Source: Atriophallophorus winterbourni
Lineage: Eukaryota; Platyhelminthes; Trematoda; Plagiorchiida; Microphallidae
Length of the DNA: 64,000 bases
NCBI GenBank assembly: GCA_013407085.1
Contig: JACCGJ010002676.1
Location: forward strand, 97,566 to 161,565
Direction of reading: 5' to 3'
Of this stretch, positions 31,571 to 41,875 are shown one piece after another. The stretch's first letter is position 1, and every line of letters begins with the position of its first letter. The notes beneath the pieces were generated by a model that was not told the DNA's origin, made no database searches, and worked only from the letters and a program-made list of their open reading frames with translations. The position numbers and the translations under genes were made by a program.

Positions 31571-31989
31571 CTACAAAAGAAAATTGAAATTTCCTAAAAG
31601 TATACTGAATCAAAATAAGATTTGCGTAAGTGAAAAGATTTTAATCACTGGGTGAGAATTAGCTAAGAAATGTCCATAGATGCCCTTATTTTACTCAAAA
31701 TTGATTGATCAGAATCAATTTGAAAACAAAGCTTCGGTGATCGTAATCGTGTCCTGTTCAATCAAATAAGATTAATTACAAACCGAAACTTGTTGCTACT
31801 GGTTTACAAACAAAACGATGAACCATCATACATTGACTGTGGGAATTCGAAAACCTGTTTTAGGATTTGTAAGTAAAAATAATTCGTTCATCACATCCAT
31901 TCCAATTTTGCGTTCGTCGTTAATCGATGTTCCACATTCATTCATTAGATCGTTACAGTCAGAAAAATAGACAGTGCTATTTAAATATA

Positions 31990-32460
31990 AAATGGATAGC
32001 GAAAATTTGACAGAATTTATTAAAACTTCAGTTGCAATTCAATCGGAACTTTTCCGCAATGGTATGCAAAATAATATTGTGTTTTCAGCGATAAAATCAC
32101 GGGTTCAAATACCCATTCAGGCATCCATTATTCAACTTGATGGACCGAATTTTAGTGACGTTTTGAATAATTCGACTGCAGTAGCACATCATTTACGAAA
32201 ATTAAAATTAAGAAAACTGCGGGACCAGATGAAATTAGTCCAAAGCTGTTCAAAACCCGCTTACGCGAATGGCGGACCTATATCTGACATGATTATTCAT
32301 TTGCTACATGGGGATTGTTACCAAACAAATGAAAACGGAGGCAAATAACACACATAAAATACTGTTACCGTTCGGATTTGAAAATTTCAGGACAGCAAAT
32401 AATAACTGCAATAATAGTGCAACATCTAAAAAGAGACAGACATTCGCTAGTTGCCTAACA
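31990..32460 (+). mobile_element. CR1-like LINE scrap (RT N-terminal part)
   Basis: Between about 32195 and 32330, in shifting frames, a block reading like TAGPDEISPKLFKTRLRE followed by LPNKWKRR corresponds to the 'SPGPDxIxPKxLK...P..W' segment that opens LINE RT domains. The open frame 31974-32348 crosses it out of frame and is probably not a gene. Confidence 0.5.
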
Positions 32461-32589
32461 CTGATTTAAGATAAATCGTTCTCGCCAATCTAATTTTACT
32501 CATAAGCTTAACAGATCGTTGTAGATGAAGTCGGCTGGATTCGTTCATGTTATCTCAACACTTCTAAAGCTTCAAACAGAGTAGATAAT

Positions 32590-32866
32590 AAAAAACCTCA
32601 TTTTCATGCATTTCCGTCACACGCACTCCCCACGACCGGTTTCGTGCTGTTTGCACTCATTAGGTATGGACAGTAAGATCAGGAACCGCATGTGCTTGAA
32701 ACAGTGGTAGAAAGGTAAACAAGTTGCTCTTGTAAGGATGGTGCGACAAACATGTTCAATCACATGTGCCCACACTCGTGTGTACTCTGTTTAAACACAT
32801 GACCATGAACGAAAAAGCTCATCGGCATACATTTCCGTCACACACAAACCCCACCCCCGAATCAAT
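32590..32866 (-). repeat. Hammerhead repeat, reverse, one and a part units
   Basis: A complete unit in minus orientation followed by a second one cut short at a TA/GT microsatellite. It lies in the intron between the exons at 33091 and 31570, in the same orientation as that gene, so the ribozyme would be in the sense pre-mRNA. Confidence 0.85.
32628..32669 (-). ncRNA. Hammerhead ribozyme with a core G-to-A change
   Basis: Minus-strand reading: CCATAC and GTGGGG (stem I), CTAATGA in place of CTGATGA, intact GTGC-AAACA-GCAC stem II, GAAA, ACCGGT, GTC. Only one invariant position (G of CUGAUGA) is changed, which is expected to abolish cleavage. Confidence 0.75.
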
Positions 32867-32867
32867 T

Positions 32868-32904
<37 letters not shown>
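32868..32904. repeat. (TA)n(GT)n microsatellite
   Basis: About nine TA repeats followed directly by about nine GT repeats at the truncated end of a hammerhead unit. Confidence 0.9.
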
Positions 32905-33090
32905 CGAACCTCTGGTTATTGTAACGTTAAACGCTTTTTCATGCATAAATCATGCATATTGAATATTGAATCTGCATTATTCATGCTATTTGAAATGTAT
33001 ACATATTAGATAGTCATTACATTATATCAAGGTGCATTTCGTTCCAAAATATGAAAAGTATGATCGAGAAACATATGTAATTTTACTCAC

Positions 33091-33161
33091 ATTATTGCAC
33101 TGGTCCGAAGCAGTTAACAAAACTGGGTATGATACCATCAGCTGAAACATTTCCTGTCTTT
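33091..33161 (-). CDS. Exon, 71 nt, of the minus-strand gene
   Basis: Acceptor CAACTCATTTAATTACAG, open from phase 1 to phase 0, consensus donor AAT|GTGAGT. Encodes RQEMFQLMVSYPVLLTASDQ and a final CNN. Only this frame is open, and both phases match the neighbours (33886 exit 1, 31570 entry 0). Confidence 0.65.
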
Positions 33162-33204
33162 CTGTAATTAAATGAGTTGAGTCAAAGGTGCAAGTATATA
33201 ACAA

Positions 33205-33885
33205 TCTATCCTTATAATCACATACAGAAGCTTGTGAACCGATTTGGATTCAAATTATTAATATAAGATTGTTCCATTTACAAAGCAGCATGTGAAAATG
33301 ATATATTAATTTGCCGTGCGTTCGTGTATGAAACTTAAAACTGTCCACTTCAAAATGAACTTGTTTGATTAGAAACTGTTTAAATGGAAATGAAGTTAAG
33401 CCATTTTTATTCCAATTGTTGCTATCAACACGATGATTTGGTGAATTTCTAAATCACAGTTATTTCCTTTTATAAAACATAAAGCGCAAAGCATAAAACG
33501 TTCAAGTTCAACTGACAATCAGCAATTGAGTAAATTTGTTAACCGGTTGCTGATAATTATGTTCATTGAATGAGTAGTCAAAATCTAGAAAAGCCAATAA
33601 ATTAATCTTAGGTTTTTGTAATTCAATGTTTTCTGCACAAGAATCTAACGAGAATTTCTATAAAGTTTGCAATCATAAGTTGCCAGAAGAACTTTTATTA
33701 CATGCATACAACTAATAATAATTTCTAAATTATAAAACCAGTAGAAACGGTGCTTTTAATGCTACCGTTTTTCGATGAATTAATAATTTTGCACTCATTG
33801 TTATCATATTAAAGGGGGCATTTACCGATAGGCAAATATTCATGAATAGATAATAAATGCCAGTATTAATGCAAAAATTCCATAC
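33205..33885. other. Intron of the minus-strand gene
   Basis: AT-rich sequence between the two exons; no repeat or exon signal could be supported. Confidence 0.5.
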
Positions 33886-34111
33886 CTTCATTTGCGAAAC
33901 GCCTGTACTCAAAGTTCAGTGACGGATGTAATTCAGTTTCGGTTGCCGCCATGACAGCTAAGAGCCAGTTTTCTGGATATGAAATGTATTCTTTCAGGAG
34001 TTCATGTGTGGCCACCACGGTGGTGCTCAATAAATCAACTTCATTCGGATTTTCACTCATGGGTGGGGCGATTGTCGCATTATTCCAAGACTCCCTCACA
34101 AGCTCGGCGAA
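33886..34111 (-). CDS. Long exon, 226 nt, of the minus-strand gene
   Basis: 75 open codons, phase 0 to 1, ending GAA G|GTATGG. The peptide starts FAELVRESWNNATIAPPM and has an N-glycosylation sequon (NAT), a helix-like middle (THELLKEYISYPENWLLAV) and an acidic end. The acceptor (ATAATATAATCAAAG) is the weakest point; a stop lies two codons upstream of it, which fixes the boundary. The segment is GC-richer than its flanks, as expected for coding DNA in this AT-rich genome. The product is not recognised. Confidence 0.6.
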
Positions 34112-34169
34112 CTTTGATTATATTATAAATGTGTGGACATTTGTAGATACATATTTCAAATTACAATGA

Positions 34170-34829
34170 GCTTTATCATATAAAATCCGAATTCCTATCG
34201 TGATATGGTTAAAACCGCGGTAGACTGTTCAAAATATTATTTGAAATTGTTTCACAACCGCGTCTATTCTATTATTCGCTTAAAGGTAATAGTAAAAAAA
34301 CAGTGTTTGGAAAATAAGATCAATGTAGTTTAAATCCCTATACTGGTTTATTCATCGTTCACTAATTCATTTGGTGGCTGTCGTTAACGAAACGATTATT
34401 GTCATCGAAATATGCCCGAAAGATCCCTTGGATTGACTCAAACTTCGGAAATCATGTAGTTTCAAATTTAGGGATAGAAAGTCCATCATTGCATTCATAT
34501 GCTTCAAAATAAAATCATGCCCATTCAAGTGATTATTGTACTGATATGATAGGTTAGTAAGAACAGTATCCTAATACCATGAAACAAAGAAGAACTGATA
34601 AGCATTGTTGGAATTTGGAAGCCACTTTTGGTTAGGCCCGGTATAATTGAGCTGTTTAATCACAGGTGTGTTTCCCACACAAAGGTAAATGTGATCAAAC
34701 GAAAATGTGAAAGAAAAATTCATTTTCAGCATTAACTTAAACAGCTCACGACCGTTGTTTTCACTCAGCAATAAAGACTGTACGATCAGAATCCGCATGA
34801 TATAAAAGAGTATAAAATGGCAAGCTTAA
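34170..34829. other. Intronic AT-rich sequence
   Basis: Nothing supportable; ends where an RTE 3' fragment begins. Confidence 0.5.
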
Positions 34830-35085
34830 TTTGACCCAGCGTCGTCTGCATGCTGGGGAGAAGCAGATACAGCTCTTGGCGGCTGAACGCAGATCACGCC
34901 GCCGACGTGCTACTGATGCAATACAACCGAGTTCTAACTATCGTTGCCAGCACTGCGAAAGAGATTGTTCCTCTCGAATCGGACTGTTTAGTCACTCAAA
35001 AAGCTGCAAAACCTGAACATTCACGCGTTTGTGTTGTACATCCATGGTAGACATCGACCGAAGGAGGCCAACAACAACTTGACCT
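34830..35085 (+). mobile_element. 3' fragment of an RTE-type LINE
   Basis: Encodes RRLHAGEKQIQLLAAERRSR and then an intact C-terminal finger-like motif (CQHCERDCSSRIGLFSHSKS), followed by the RTE tail with GTACATCCATGG and CAACAACAAC. It is the best preserved copy of this C-terminus in the window and sits in an intron of the minus-strand gene. Confidence 0.85.
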
Positions 35086-35337
35086 TTGAAGTTACTCTCG
35101 GATATGTCTGGCATGACAAACAACTTCAATTGTATCTTCCTGTTCACGATGGAAATGCGTGCAAATAAGGAATTCTTGTCAAGTTTCAAGCTATTGAAAT
35201 GAGTTCACTAGCTGTCACTTCAGAATGTAAATCTCAATCTTAATGCTTTATCAAAATTATTTCACGTCAGTAATTAATGAATTACTGATATAATGTTGTA
35301 TATGCAAGATTTTTGAAATCGATGGACGTTAACTTAC

Positions 35338-35384
35338 ATTTTTCCTTGAATGGGTTAGCTTTTCTAATTGCCGAATTTTGAATT
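35338..35384 (-). CDS. Exon, 47 nt, of the minus-strand gene
   Basis: One of the best splice contexts here: acceptor CGCATTCTTTTTTCAG, donor AAT|GTAAGTTAA. Open from phase 1 to 0 (FKIRQLEKLTHSRKN) and also from phase 2 to 1 (IQNSAIRKANPFKEK). The 1-to-0 reading links the symmetric micro-exons upstream to the phase-0 exon at 34111. Confidence 0.6.
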
Positions 35385-36301
35385 CTGAAAAAAGAATGCG
35401 ATGCTACATGTACGAATCTTAATAATTCAAACTAACACAATCGCTTATAGATTCGTCTTGTTAAAATTAAAATACTAGCTGTATTACAAGTTGCTAGACC
35501 GAATTTTAGTTTATAATTTTGTTGCAATTCATTTACTTTCGATTTCGAGCAGCCTTTGAATTAATGAAATTCGAGATGTCATTCTTTCTAATAAATTTAT
35601 TCAAATGACATAATAACTCTTAGGAAGGTAGAATCGCCGTGGTTATTTTCCGTAACAATAATTCGTTAATATACTACTTTATGCTGCTTGCTTCATTAAA
35701 TCTATTAGTCATAGGAAACGTAGCCTCATACAACATGGTTACGGAATCAGTTAACAGGCCTGCAGTTCGCATAACAAGATACTTACATTAGTGCAACATT
35801 ATGGTACGGAATCCAAATGTGATCGTTGATCAAGAATTTGCTGTACAATCATCTCACTCTCAATCATCTTGGTAATTCGAAGGATTCTGTCCGATTGAAG
35901 ATAGGGATGCGGAACCCATTTTAAAATCTTTGCCTAAATGACATATAACCCCATTTTTATCAACTTTGTGAGGTTAAATTATATTTACAGCCCACTTGCG
36001 TATAAACGAAATATGCTAATTTTGTGCCATATGCTCGGATTTTTAGATTATGGATATAGGCGATTCCCAGTTAAGAAGAATCACGTTTATGCAAACAAAA
36101 TGATGAGAAACTTATCTAATTATTCTCACAATTGGATAATATAAGTAGTTTTGCATGAGTTTCGTTTTCAACATAATTTGCAATATTTGAATTGAGATTT
36201 AACTCTTATCCATGATTGCGACAAATTTCACCATCTTTGATAATAATTATTCAATTTATTATTCATAATTTTGGCATAATATCAGAATATTTACTACATA
36301 C

Positions 36302-36349
36302 GTGTTGTTAGATATTGCTTCCCGTCAGATTTTGTGAGAGCACCTTGGT
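36302..36349 (-). CDS. Micro-exon, 48 nt, symmetric phase 1
   Basis: Acceptor TACAAATTCCACAG, excellent donor CAC|GTATGTAG. 48 nt, phase 1-1, encoding QGALTKSDGKQYLTT with split codons at both ends. Confidence 0.6.
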
Positions 36350-36906
36350 CTGTGGAATTTGTATAATTAAAATAAATTACTAACAATATTTCGCAGCTTA
36401 TTTCAAATTTGAAACACAAATTACAATACAAATTATCCATCTTTAATTAAAATTTAAAGCGAGTATATCATCCTTCCGATATTTCTATGCTTTAAAAGGA
36501 TGAATATACTTCGAGATTGTCTTATTGGTGTATGGTGCATGATGGGGCTGGTTCAAAAATCAAGTCTCAGCGTTTCATCAGTCCTCGGGAGTCGATTAAA
36601 GGCTAGATCGCTGAAGATTGTTATCCACTTGTATATAAATCTCGAGGGTTGTATTGGTTTCACGTGATTTGACAATAGAAGAAGTAGAAATTGGCTCATT
36701 CATATAAAAGCAATTTCTACAGTTAAAGAATTTCGCCCAAAGATTCAAAAAATAAAAATCAATTCTCGACATCAAGTTTTAATTTGTCGACTCATTTGCG
36801 AACACAATTACGCGATTACTATTTTTACTAAATCTTCCCGAAATTAATTTTGTTGCATTATGGAGTGAGTCAGTATGTACATTTCGAAACCCAGTAAACG
36901 ACTAAC

Positions 36907-36924
36907 GAGTTATTCCGGGTAACT
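36907..36924 (-). CDS. Micro-exon, 18 nt, symmetric phase 1
   Basis: Strong pyrimidine tract (ACCTGTTTTTCCGACAG) and an 18-nt phase 1-1 exon (LPGIT plus split codons). Two in-frame codons later there is a stop, so the exon must end here. The donor C|GTTAGT is non-optimal. Confidence 0.45.
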
Positions 36925-37220
36925 CTGTCGGAAAAACAGGTTGAACGTTGTTTTAAAACTCATTTTTTCTATTTTGTCCGGATGATTATTTTTGAGCAGG
37001 CACCAAATGGAAGAATGCTACTCACAAACGTTTCGGTACAATTATAGGCGATTATAATACATGTGCTCGCTTATTATGTATTTAACGTAAATTAGTTATG
37101 ACCGAAAACTTATACGCGACGCTATAAGAGATCAATTATACACAATTCATCCAAGGATATCAGTATCTTTGTAGAAAAATTCAGCTAAATGACGTGCGAT
37201 TCTGAATATAAGCTCTCCAC

Positions 37221-37255
37221 TCTATCATCAATGTGAATATTTAATACATTTGCAG
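37221..37255 (-). CDS. Candidate exon, 35 nt
   Basis: A good acceptor (TTTTTGACTACTTATCAG) precedes an open phase-1 frame (ANVLNIHIDDR) that ends in phase 0 at a weak GTGGAG donor or runs to a stop after SESHVI. It may be an alternative 3' end. A 6-nt phase 1-1 candidate lies nearby at 37116-37121 (ATCTCTTATAG before, GTATAAG after). Confidence 0.3.
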
Positions 37256-37292
37256 CTGATAAGTAGTCAAAAATAAATAAATTAACTAATTT

Positions 37293-37508
37293 TCAGGAAT
37301 GTGCATCATGATGGTTTTGCGGGGTTCTACCGTCCGATATACTGAATGTACGTGTATTTATTGTCCAGGATGGCTTAGTTTTGTCTCTGAAATTCATTTG
37401 ATGGGACCTTTCACATTCAAACCGTACCGGTGTGATGGTGAAATTTTAGAGAATGTGATTTGGGCTTCTAGTGAATACGTTAAATTTCAAATTACAATCA
37501 CTAAATGA
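37293..37508 (+). CDS. Ambiguous open segment
   Basis: Plus strand: acceptor TTAACTAATTTTCAG at 37297, then 69 open codons with five cysteines (for example RYTECTCIYCPGW) to a stop at 37508. The minus strand is partly open as well (DKTKPSWTINTRTFSISD). GC is higher than in the flanks. I cannot assign strand or product. Confidence 0.25.
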   Translation, partial: SGMCIMMVLRGSTVRYTECTCIYCPGWLSFVSEIHLMGPFTFKPYRCDGEILENVIWASSEYVKFQITITK

Positions 37509-37777
37509 CATTTGTTCGTGACCACCTTTTTACACATTACGCCAATGTACAATTTATAACACAACATTGAATTGAAAGAAAGAGGAGGCTTTGTGGTAAA
37601 TATCTGTATAATGGTATTCGTTCAGTAATATTCTCGCATAAGTTGTAAAATGCAAGGCAACAAATGTTTCAAAGCATTGATTACTTTTTGCTGGATGGAT
37701 GGAAATCAACTGCCTATGTTTTGATCTACCGAAATAAACATGTTTTATTGCGCCAGTCACATGTCTCACTCGTTCAC

Positions 37778-37819
37778 CTGTCACTGAATGCATTTCCACT
37801 AAACAGGAGTAAGACATTC
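37778..37819 (-). CDS. Micro-exon, 42 nt, symmetric phase 1
   Basis: Acceptor ATCAATTTCAATGCAG, 42 nt in phase 1-1 encoding MSYSCLVEMHSVT, donor ACAG|GTGAAC. The donor hexamer is moderate but preceded by an ideal CAG. Confidence 0.5.
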
Positions 37820-38429
37820 CTGCATTGAAATTGATTTATTTTTTTAAAACGGTTTCAAAATAATTCTATAAAGAAGATTGAGACATTTCTTAGGAGAATT
37901 ACCTATCCGGAAACCATAAAATATCTTGGTATGTATTTTATACCAATACAAGTATAGCATTAATTAATTATAGCTGGTTAGATGCAAAAGTTCTATAAAT
38001 ATGATAGATTATTCTAATGTTCAATGGGTTTGAAACACCATCAAGCTGCAAGATTGGCTTAGTCGCTTTTAACGCAATAACAATTTTGCAACATTTAATG
38101 ATCAAACATGCTCATTTTAACGACTTTGCATATTCTGAAGGAACAATAGTTTGATACTGGCAAATGGGTGTCGACGCATGAGAATTGAGAATTAACGGAA
38201 CATTATTCACGTTTGGTGATTTGCCACTCCAATAAATATAACTTTTTAACTCATTGAATTTCATGGATTGTTCTTAGAACTCTACCTAGAAGCAACTGTA
38301 ACTTCAATACAATTGATCAGTGTTATTTTACCATTTACTTAGAATGTTATAAGTTTCCCTACAGAGAAAAATCTGTAGTGATAATAATATTTAGTGTTGA
38401 AGTGAAATTTCCTCCGAAAATATACTCAC

Positions 38430-38468
38430 CCAACTTGTAAAACGATTCTCCACCCTGTATGATTTTAC
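38430..38468 (-). CDS. Micro-exon, 39 nt, symmetric phase 1
   Basis: Acceptor ACTATATTTATCACAG, donor TTGG|GTGAGTAT. 39 nt, phase 1-1, encoding KIIQGGESFYKL. Both splice signals are good. A further 27-nt candidate at 38332-38358 has a strong acceptor (TTTTTCTCTGTAG) but is open only in phase 2. Confidence 0.6.
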
Positions 38469-39193
38469 CTGTGATAAATATAGTTTAGCGATACATCAAA
38501 GATGATGAGTATATTAGCGTTGGATGTGAGTAGCGAACGTGTGATTAGCAAACGTGCGATTATACCTTGCCCAATAATGAATCAATAAGCGATTCATTAG
38601 TTATTCATCATCAGTATTATCGAAAGCATTATATCGGCATCATGTGAAATATATTAAAATTACATAAATTCAAAACAAATATTCTAAATAAGTTGATTAA
38701 TAAAAATACTTGTAATCCTGAAATACTCATAGAAAATTAAGCACAAACGTACTTTGAGGAATTGTAATCGCCGCGCATGAAACTTGTGTTTAATTAATGA
38801 TAGGTGACATTAGCTAAAAAGATTCATTGTGGAAAAATATCACTCTTTGTGTGCATTTCTATCACGCAAAAAACTTGAAAATCATTTGGTGCGTGGGGAC
38901 AAGTGATTTACCGATATATGGTCTAAATAGATTAATTGGTCGCCAAATACTTCAACAAAGATGTGAGCCTATCCTGTCGTAGCGTGATGTTTGGTCATAA
39001 TTTTAGAAACAAATATATTTAAGTTCCATCATACGGTTTGCGTTTTATAGAAGTTTACCATTCATTAATAACATTTTCGAAATTTGGTGTGAATTTCAAT
39101 GATAGTTTTTATCAGTGCTGTTAAAATTTTCATGCTTCACACTATGTCATATATTGTAATTCGGCAGGCAACGATTAAATTCAATGCATTTAC

Positions 39194-39223
39194 CTCCTGT
39201 ACCAGGTACATTATCGTCTTCAG
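39194..39223 (-). CDS. Micro-exon, 30 nt, symmetric phase 1
   Basis: Acceptor AATCTTCTCGTTCACAG, donor GGAG|GTAAATG. 30 nt, phase 1-1, encoding EDDNVPGTG with split codons. Acidic and glycine-containing, as often seen in variable secreted peptides. Confidence 0.65.
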
Positions 39224-39737
39224 CTGTGAACGAGAAGATTGTTTGAAATATGGATAAAACTTCAACTATATTCATTTATTACTGGTACACTTCCGTACAT
39301 TTCTATTTGTCGAATAATGCTTATTCTCCTTCGAAATATATTGAAGAAACACAATCTGCACGTTAGCTTTTCTAAATGATTGTCCCAACGCATATAGTTC
39401 TAACAGGCATAACTACGGAAAGTAAAGTAAGTGAAACCATACAAAAATAAAATGATGCAATCCATAATATATCACAAGTTTACATCATCATAATTATGGG
39501 ACAAAAATTAAGTTCTCGGCGATTAACTAGAAGTAGTCACTTGATCCTATGAACAGCAGTGGCGAAGTTGAAGAGAAACTCGTAGCTAATTACGAATCAT
39601 ATTTTCTCAATTATTATTTCTGTACCATTATTCTTGTCGAATATTTTGAACAAGTTTGGTATGAACGTTGTTCAATGTTTATTTTATTCACAATACATAA
39701 ATTCGGATGCACGTTAAAGTTTTCTTTTATTACTCAC

Positions 39738-39759
39738 GCATAACGGATATCACCTTCAT
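39738..39759 (-). CDS. Micro-exon, 22 nt
   Basis: Acceptor AACGAATGGTGCAG, perfect donor TGC|GTGAGTAA. Open from phase 0 to 1 (MKVISVM). It converts the phase-0 exit of the exon at 41041-41126 to the phase 1 used by the following micro-exons. Confidence 0.5.
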
Positions 39760-39985
39760 CTGCACCATTCGTTGCGCATTTATCTTCATTGCGACCACAT
39801 CATTATTTGTGAGATTTTTGTTCAATTTCAACCTTGTTTCCACGATAACTTTCCTGTTCCTTACAATGTGATATCTCCGTAGTTCACAGGTGTTTGATTT
39901 GTCGGGCTAAATAACGTTGAAGATCATAATATTATTTTAAACAAATTTAATAAGGCATATGCATTGCTGTCCACATAGAGATTAC

Positions 39986-40190
39986 CGAACTTTAATGAAT
40001 CAAATACGGTTTCCAAAATAAAGTTTACTTGAATGATTAAAGTTGAAATTATGAGTACAGTTATGCCATAACATTTCGCGTTATATGTCATCATAAACAT
40101 TCGTTCAGGTGTGCTTCGTAATAGTTTTATTAGCCACGAGCACCCAAGAACTAGACAAATTATGGCGATTGACAAGGTATTGAAAATGTG
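39986..40190 (-). CDS. Candidate membrane-spanning exon
   Basis: Minus-strand open segment of 205 nt, phase 0 to 1 (CAC start after AAACTAG, end TTC G|GTAATC), with two hydrophobic segments (SIAIICLVLGCSWLIKLL and GITVLIISTLIIQVNFIL) flanking a basic loop. Its phases would let it replace the 22-nt exon at 39738-39759. The acceptor is poor. It could be a mutually exclusive membrane exon, part of another gene, or chance. Confidence 0.3.
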
Positions 40191-41040
40191 CTAGTTTTTA
40201 ATTTGCAGTGTTGTGAATGAAATATTAAATCTACTGGCTTGGACAATACGGCTGGTTTAGATCACGTTACGTATTGATCGTAATAACGAATTAAATATAT
40301 GTCTGATTCGAGCCTATTAATAGCGAGATTATGAACAAAAATCAATTGCTCGAGATCTCTATGCATGCCATGTATCGCTTTAAAGAAGCAAACCAAAATC
40401 TTTATTGATATGCATATTTGCAGTCGATTTCTACTTCTTTCTCGAAATTTCTATGATCTAACCATAAAATATGATGATGAAAGCTCACGAATGCTTTATT
40501 GTAGTAGCATGCCAACAATTGTAAATGTTTCTGCTTTTATTGCATTTACCAACAGCACCTTTATTGGCTGGCGGTACGGCACGAATTAGGTGTGTGCGTG
40601 ATGGGAATGCATTGAAATACGGATTTTTCACAAGTCATTATCATTAAGGTTAATCAGCGAGGATAAACTTTGAATTTCCATCACATGGATTAGGTTTGAA
40701 TATATGGTTGCTGCTAAACAGCTCGGGCAATAACATTATCTCAGAATTTCTCCATAAATGAGTGCAATATATGTAGAAATATTATTTTTTTTAAAACTGA
40801 GACTACACAGAGGGTCGAAAGCTGTCGTGTTTATACATTTATATTGAGGAACTCAGTTAATATTACGGACCTCGTTCGCCACAACCACTAGTTATAATTA
40901 TAAAGCATTTTGGTTTATGTCATTTTATTTTGATCGAAAACATTGGGGGAGTTTATACTTTCATGTGTAACTTATTTTATTTACGAACTGAAATATTTAC
41001 TCAAAAATTAGATATAATAACTAACTTTTCCACATGTTAC

Positions 41041-41126
41041 TTGTCGCAAATGTTCCGAAAGCTTGCCAGTCATCTGTGCGTTCTCGACGTCGGATGTGTG
41101 ATCCAACAAACCAAGTACTCGTACCA
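41041..41126 (-). CDS. Exon 2 of the minus-strand gene, 86 nt
   Basis: Strong acceptor (TTATTTTTTTCCTACACAG), open from phase 1 to 0, donor CAA|GTAACA. The peptide begins VRVLGLLDHTSDVENAQM and is polar and charged. It would follow the signal peptide directly. Intron 1 is about 230 bp. Confidence 0.6.
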
Positions 41127-41357
41127 CTGTGTAGGAAAAAAATAAGAATTGTAAAAACATTCTCGGAATTTTAACTATACTAAATACATGCAAAATTAAA
41201 GTTTCATCATTTCGATTAAGTTTATAGTTCTATTTCATCGCAATTTGATCGGAAAATGACATGACGTAAAAATGGTCTGTTGTTACACTTCGATTGCTTC
41301 CGTTTGAGTGATGTAGCTTGGTTTGTTCGATATGAATAAAATTGTTATCAACCTTAC

Positions 41358-41418
41358 CGTTGCCGCTAGCTAAATTGATCAATCCTAACAAGAAATATGT
41401 TAAGATCATATTTTTCAT
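41358..41418 (-). CDS. Exon 1: signal peptide of a MEG-like secreted protein
   Basis: ATG at 41418-41416 opens MKNMILTYFLLGLINLASGN: a lysine, a hydrophobic core of about 13 residues and a small-residue Ser-Gly end, i.e. a typical signal peptide. The exon ends AAC G|GTAAGGT (consensus donor, phase 1). An upstream in-frame ATG at 41442 is too close to the TATA box (41451-41460) to lie in the transcript, so 41418 is preferred. A short signal-peptide first exon with phase-1 exit followed by many short exons is the layout of schistosome micro-exon genes, which encode secreted, alternatively spliced oesophageal-gland or tegument proteins. Membership in that class is inferred from structure, not from sequence similarity. 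Confidence 0.65.
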
Positions 41419-41450
41419 TATGAAAACTGACCAAATGAACATGAGCTCTC

Positions 41451-41460
41451 ATATTTATAG
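41451..41460 (-). promoter_or_regulatory. TATA box of the minus-strand gene
   Basis: Minus strand reads CTATAAATAT, about 33 bp upstream of the chosen ATG, so the transcription start would lie about 5-12 bp before the ATG and the 5' UTR would be very short. Confidence 0.6.
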
Positions 41461-41689
41461 CGACACAAAAACCTCATAATACGTATCAAGTTACCATTGG
41501 TGGATCATTCATCGAACATAATTTTCATTGGCTAATTCATTTTGCTATGAACAAATGGTTCATTTGAATGTGTAAACGATATCTGCGATATACTACTATA
41601 AGCATACATGTTTCAAAATATTTAACGAAAAGCTTTGAAATAACCTATTTGTTGCTTAAATACACACTCAGCCAACCTGGATATTTTTA

Positions 41690-41875
41690 AAGCAAATTTG
41701 GACAAATACTTGAGAGACAACCCAAACTTTGATACGATTTACACTACATGACTTTTCCTGTTCTTCTTTTTTATCGTATATAACTCATAACTCCATCCTA
41801 TGGTTATTGTTAAGCTAAATGCTTTTTAGACCATTACAACTTTGAATCACTTCGAATCACTTTGAATCTTCGGGA
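41690..41875 (+). mobile_element. 3' end of a CR1-type LINE
   Basis: NLDIFKANLDKYLRDNPNF-like coding end in shifting frames at 41690-41750, then a CR1 tail with TATGGTTATTGTTAAGC and repeated TTTGAATCACTT/TCGAATCACTT units. Confidence 0.7.

Noticed and set aside
31974..32348. Plus-strand ORF of 124 codons as a host gene
   Set aside because: Its second half crosses the opening of a LINE RT domain out of frame, so it is more likely decayed transposon.
37116..37121. 6-nt phase 1-1 micro-exon
   Set aside because: Splice signals are acceptable, but a 6-nt match is too easily found by chance; kept only as a note. Similar 6-nt possibilities at 35.50 and 27.16 kb were also set aside.
40895..40915. 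21-nt phase 1-1 micro-exon candidate on the minus strand
   Set aside because: The pyrimidine tract is poor and the phase does not match exon 2, which leaves in phase 0.
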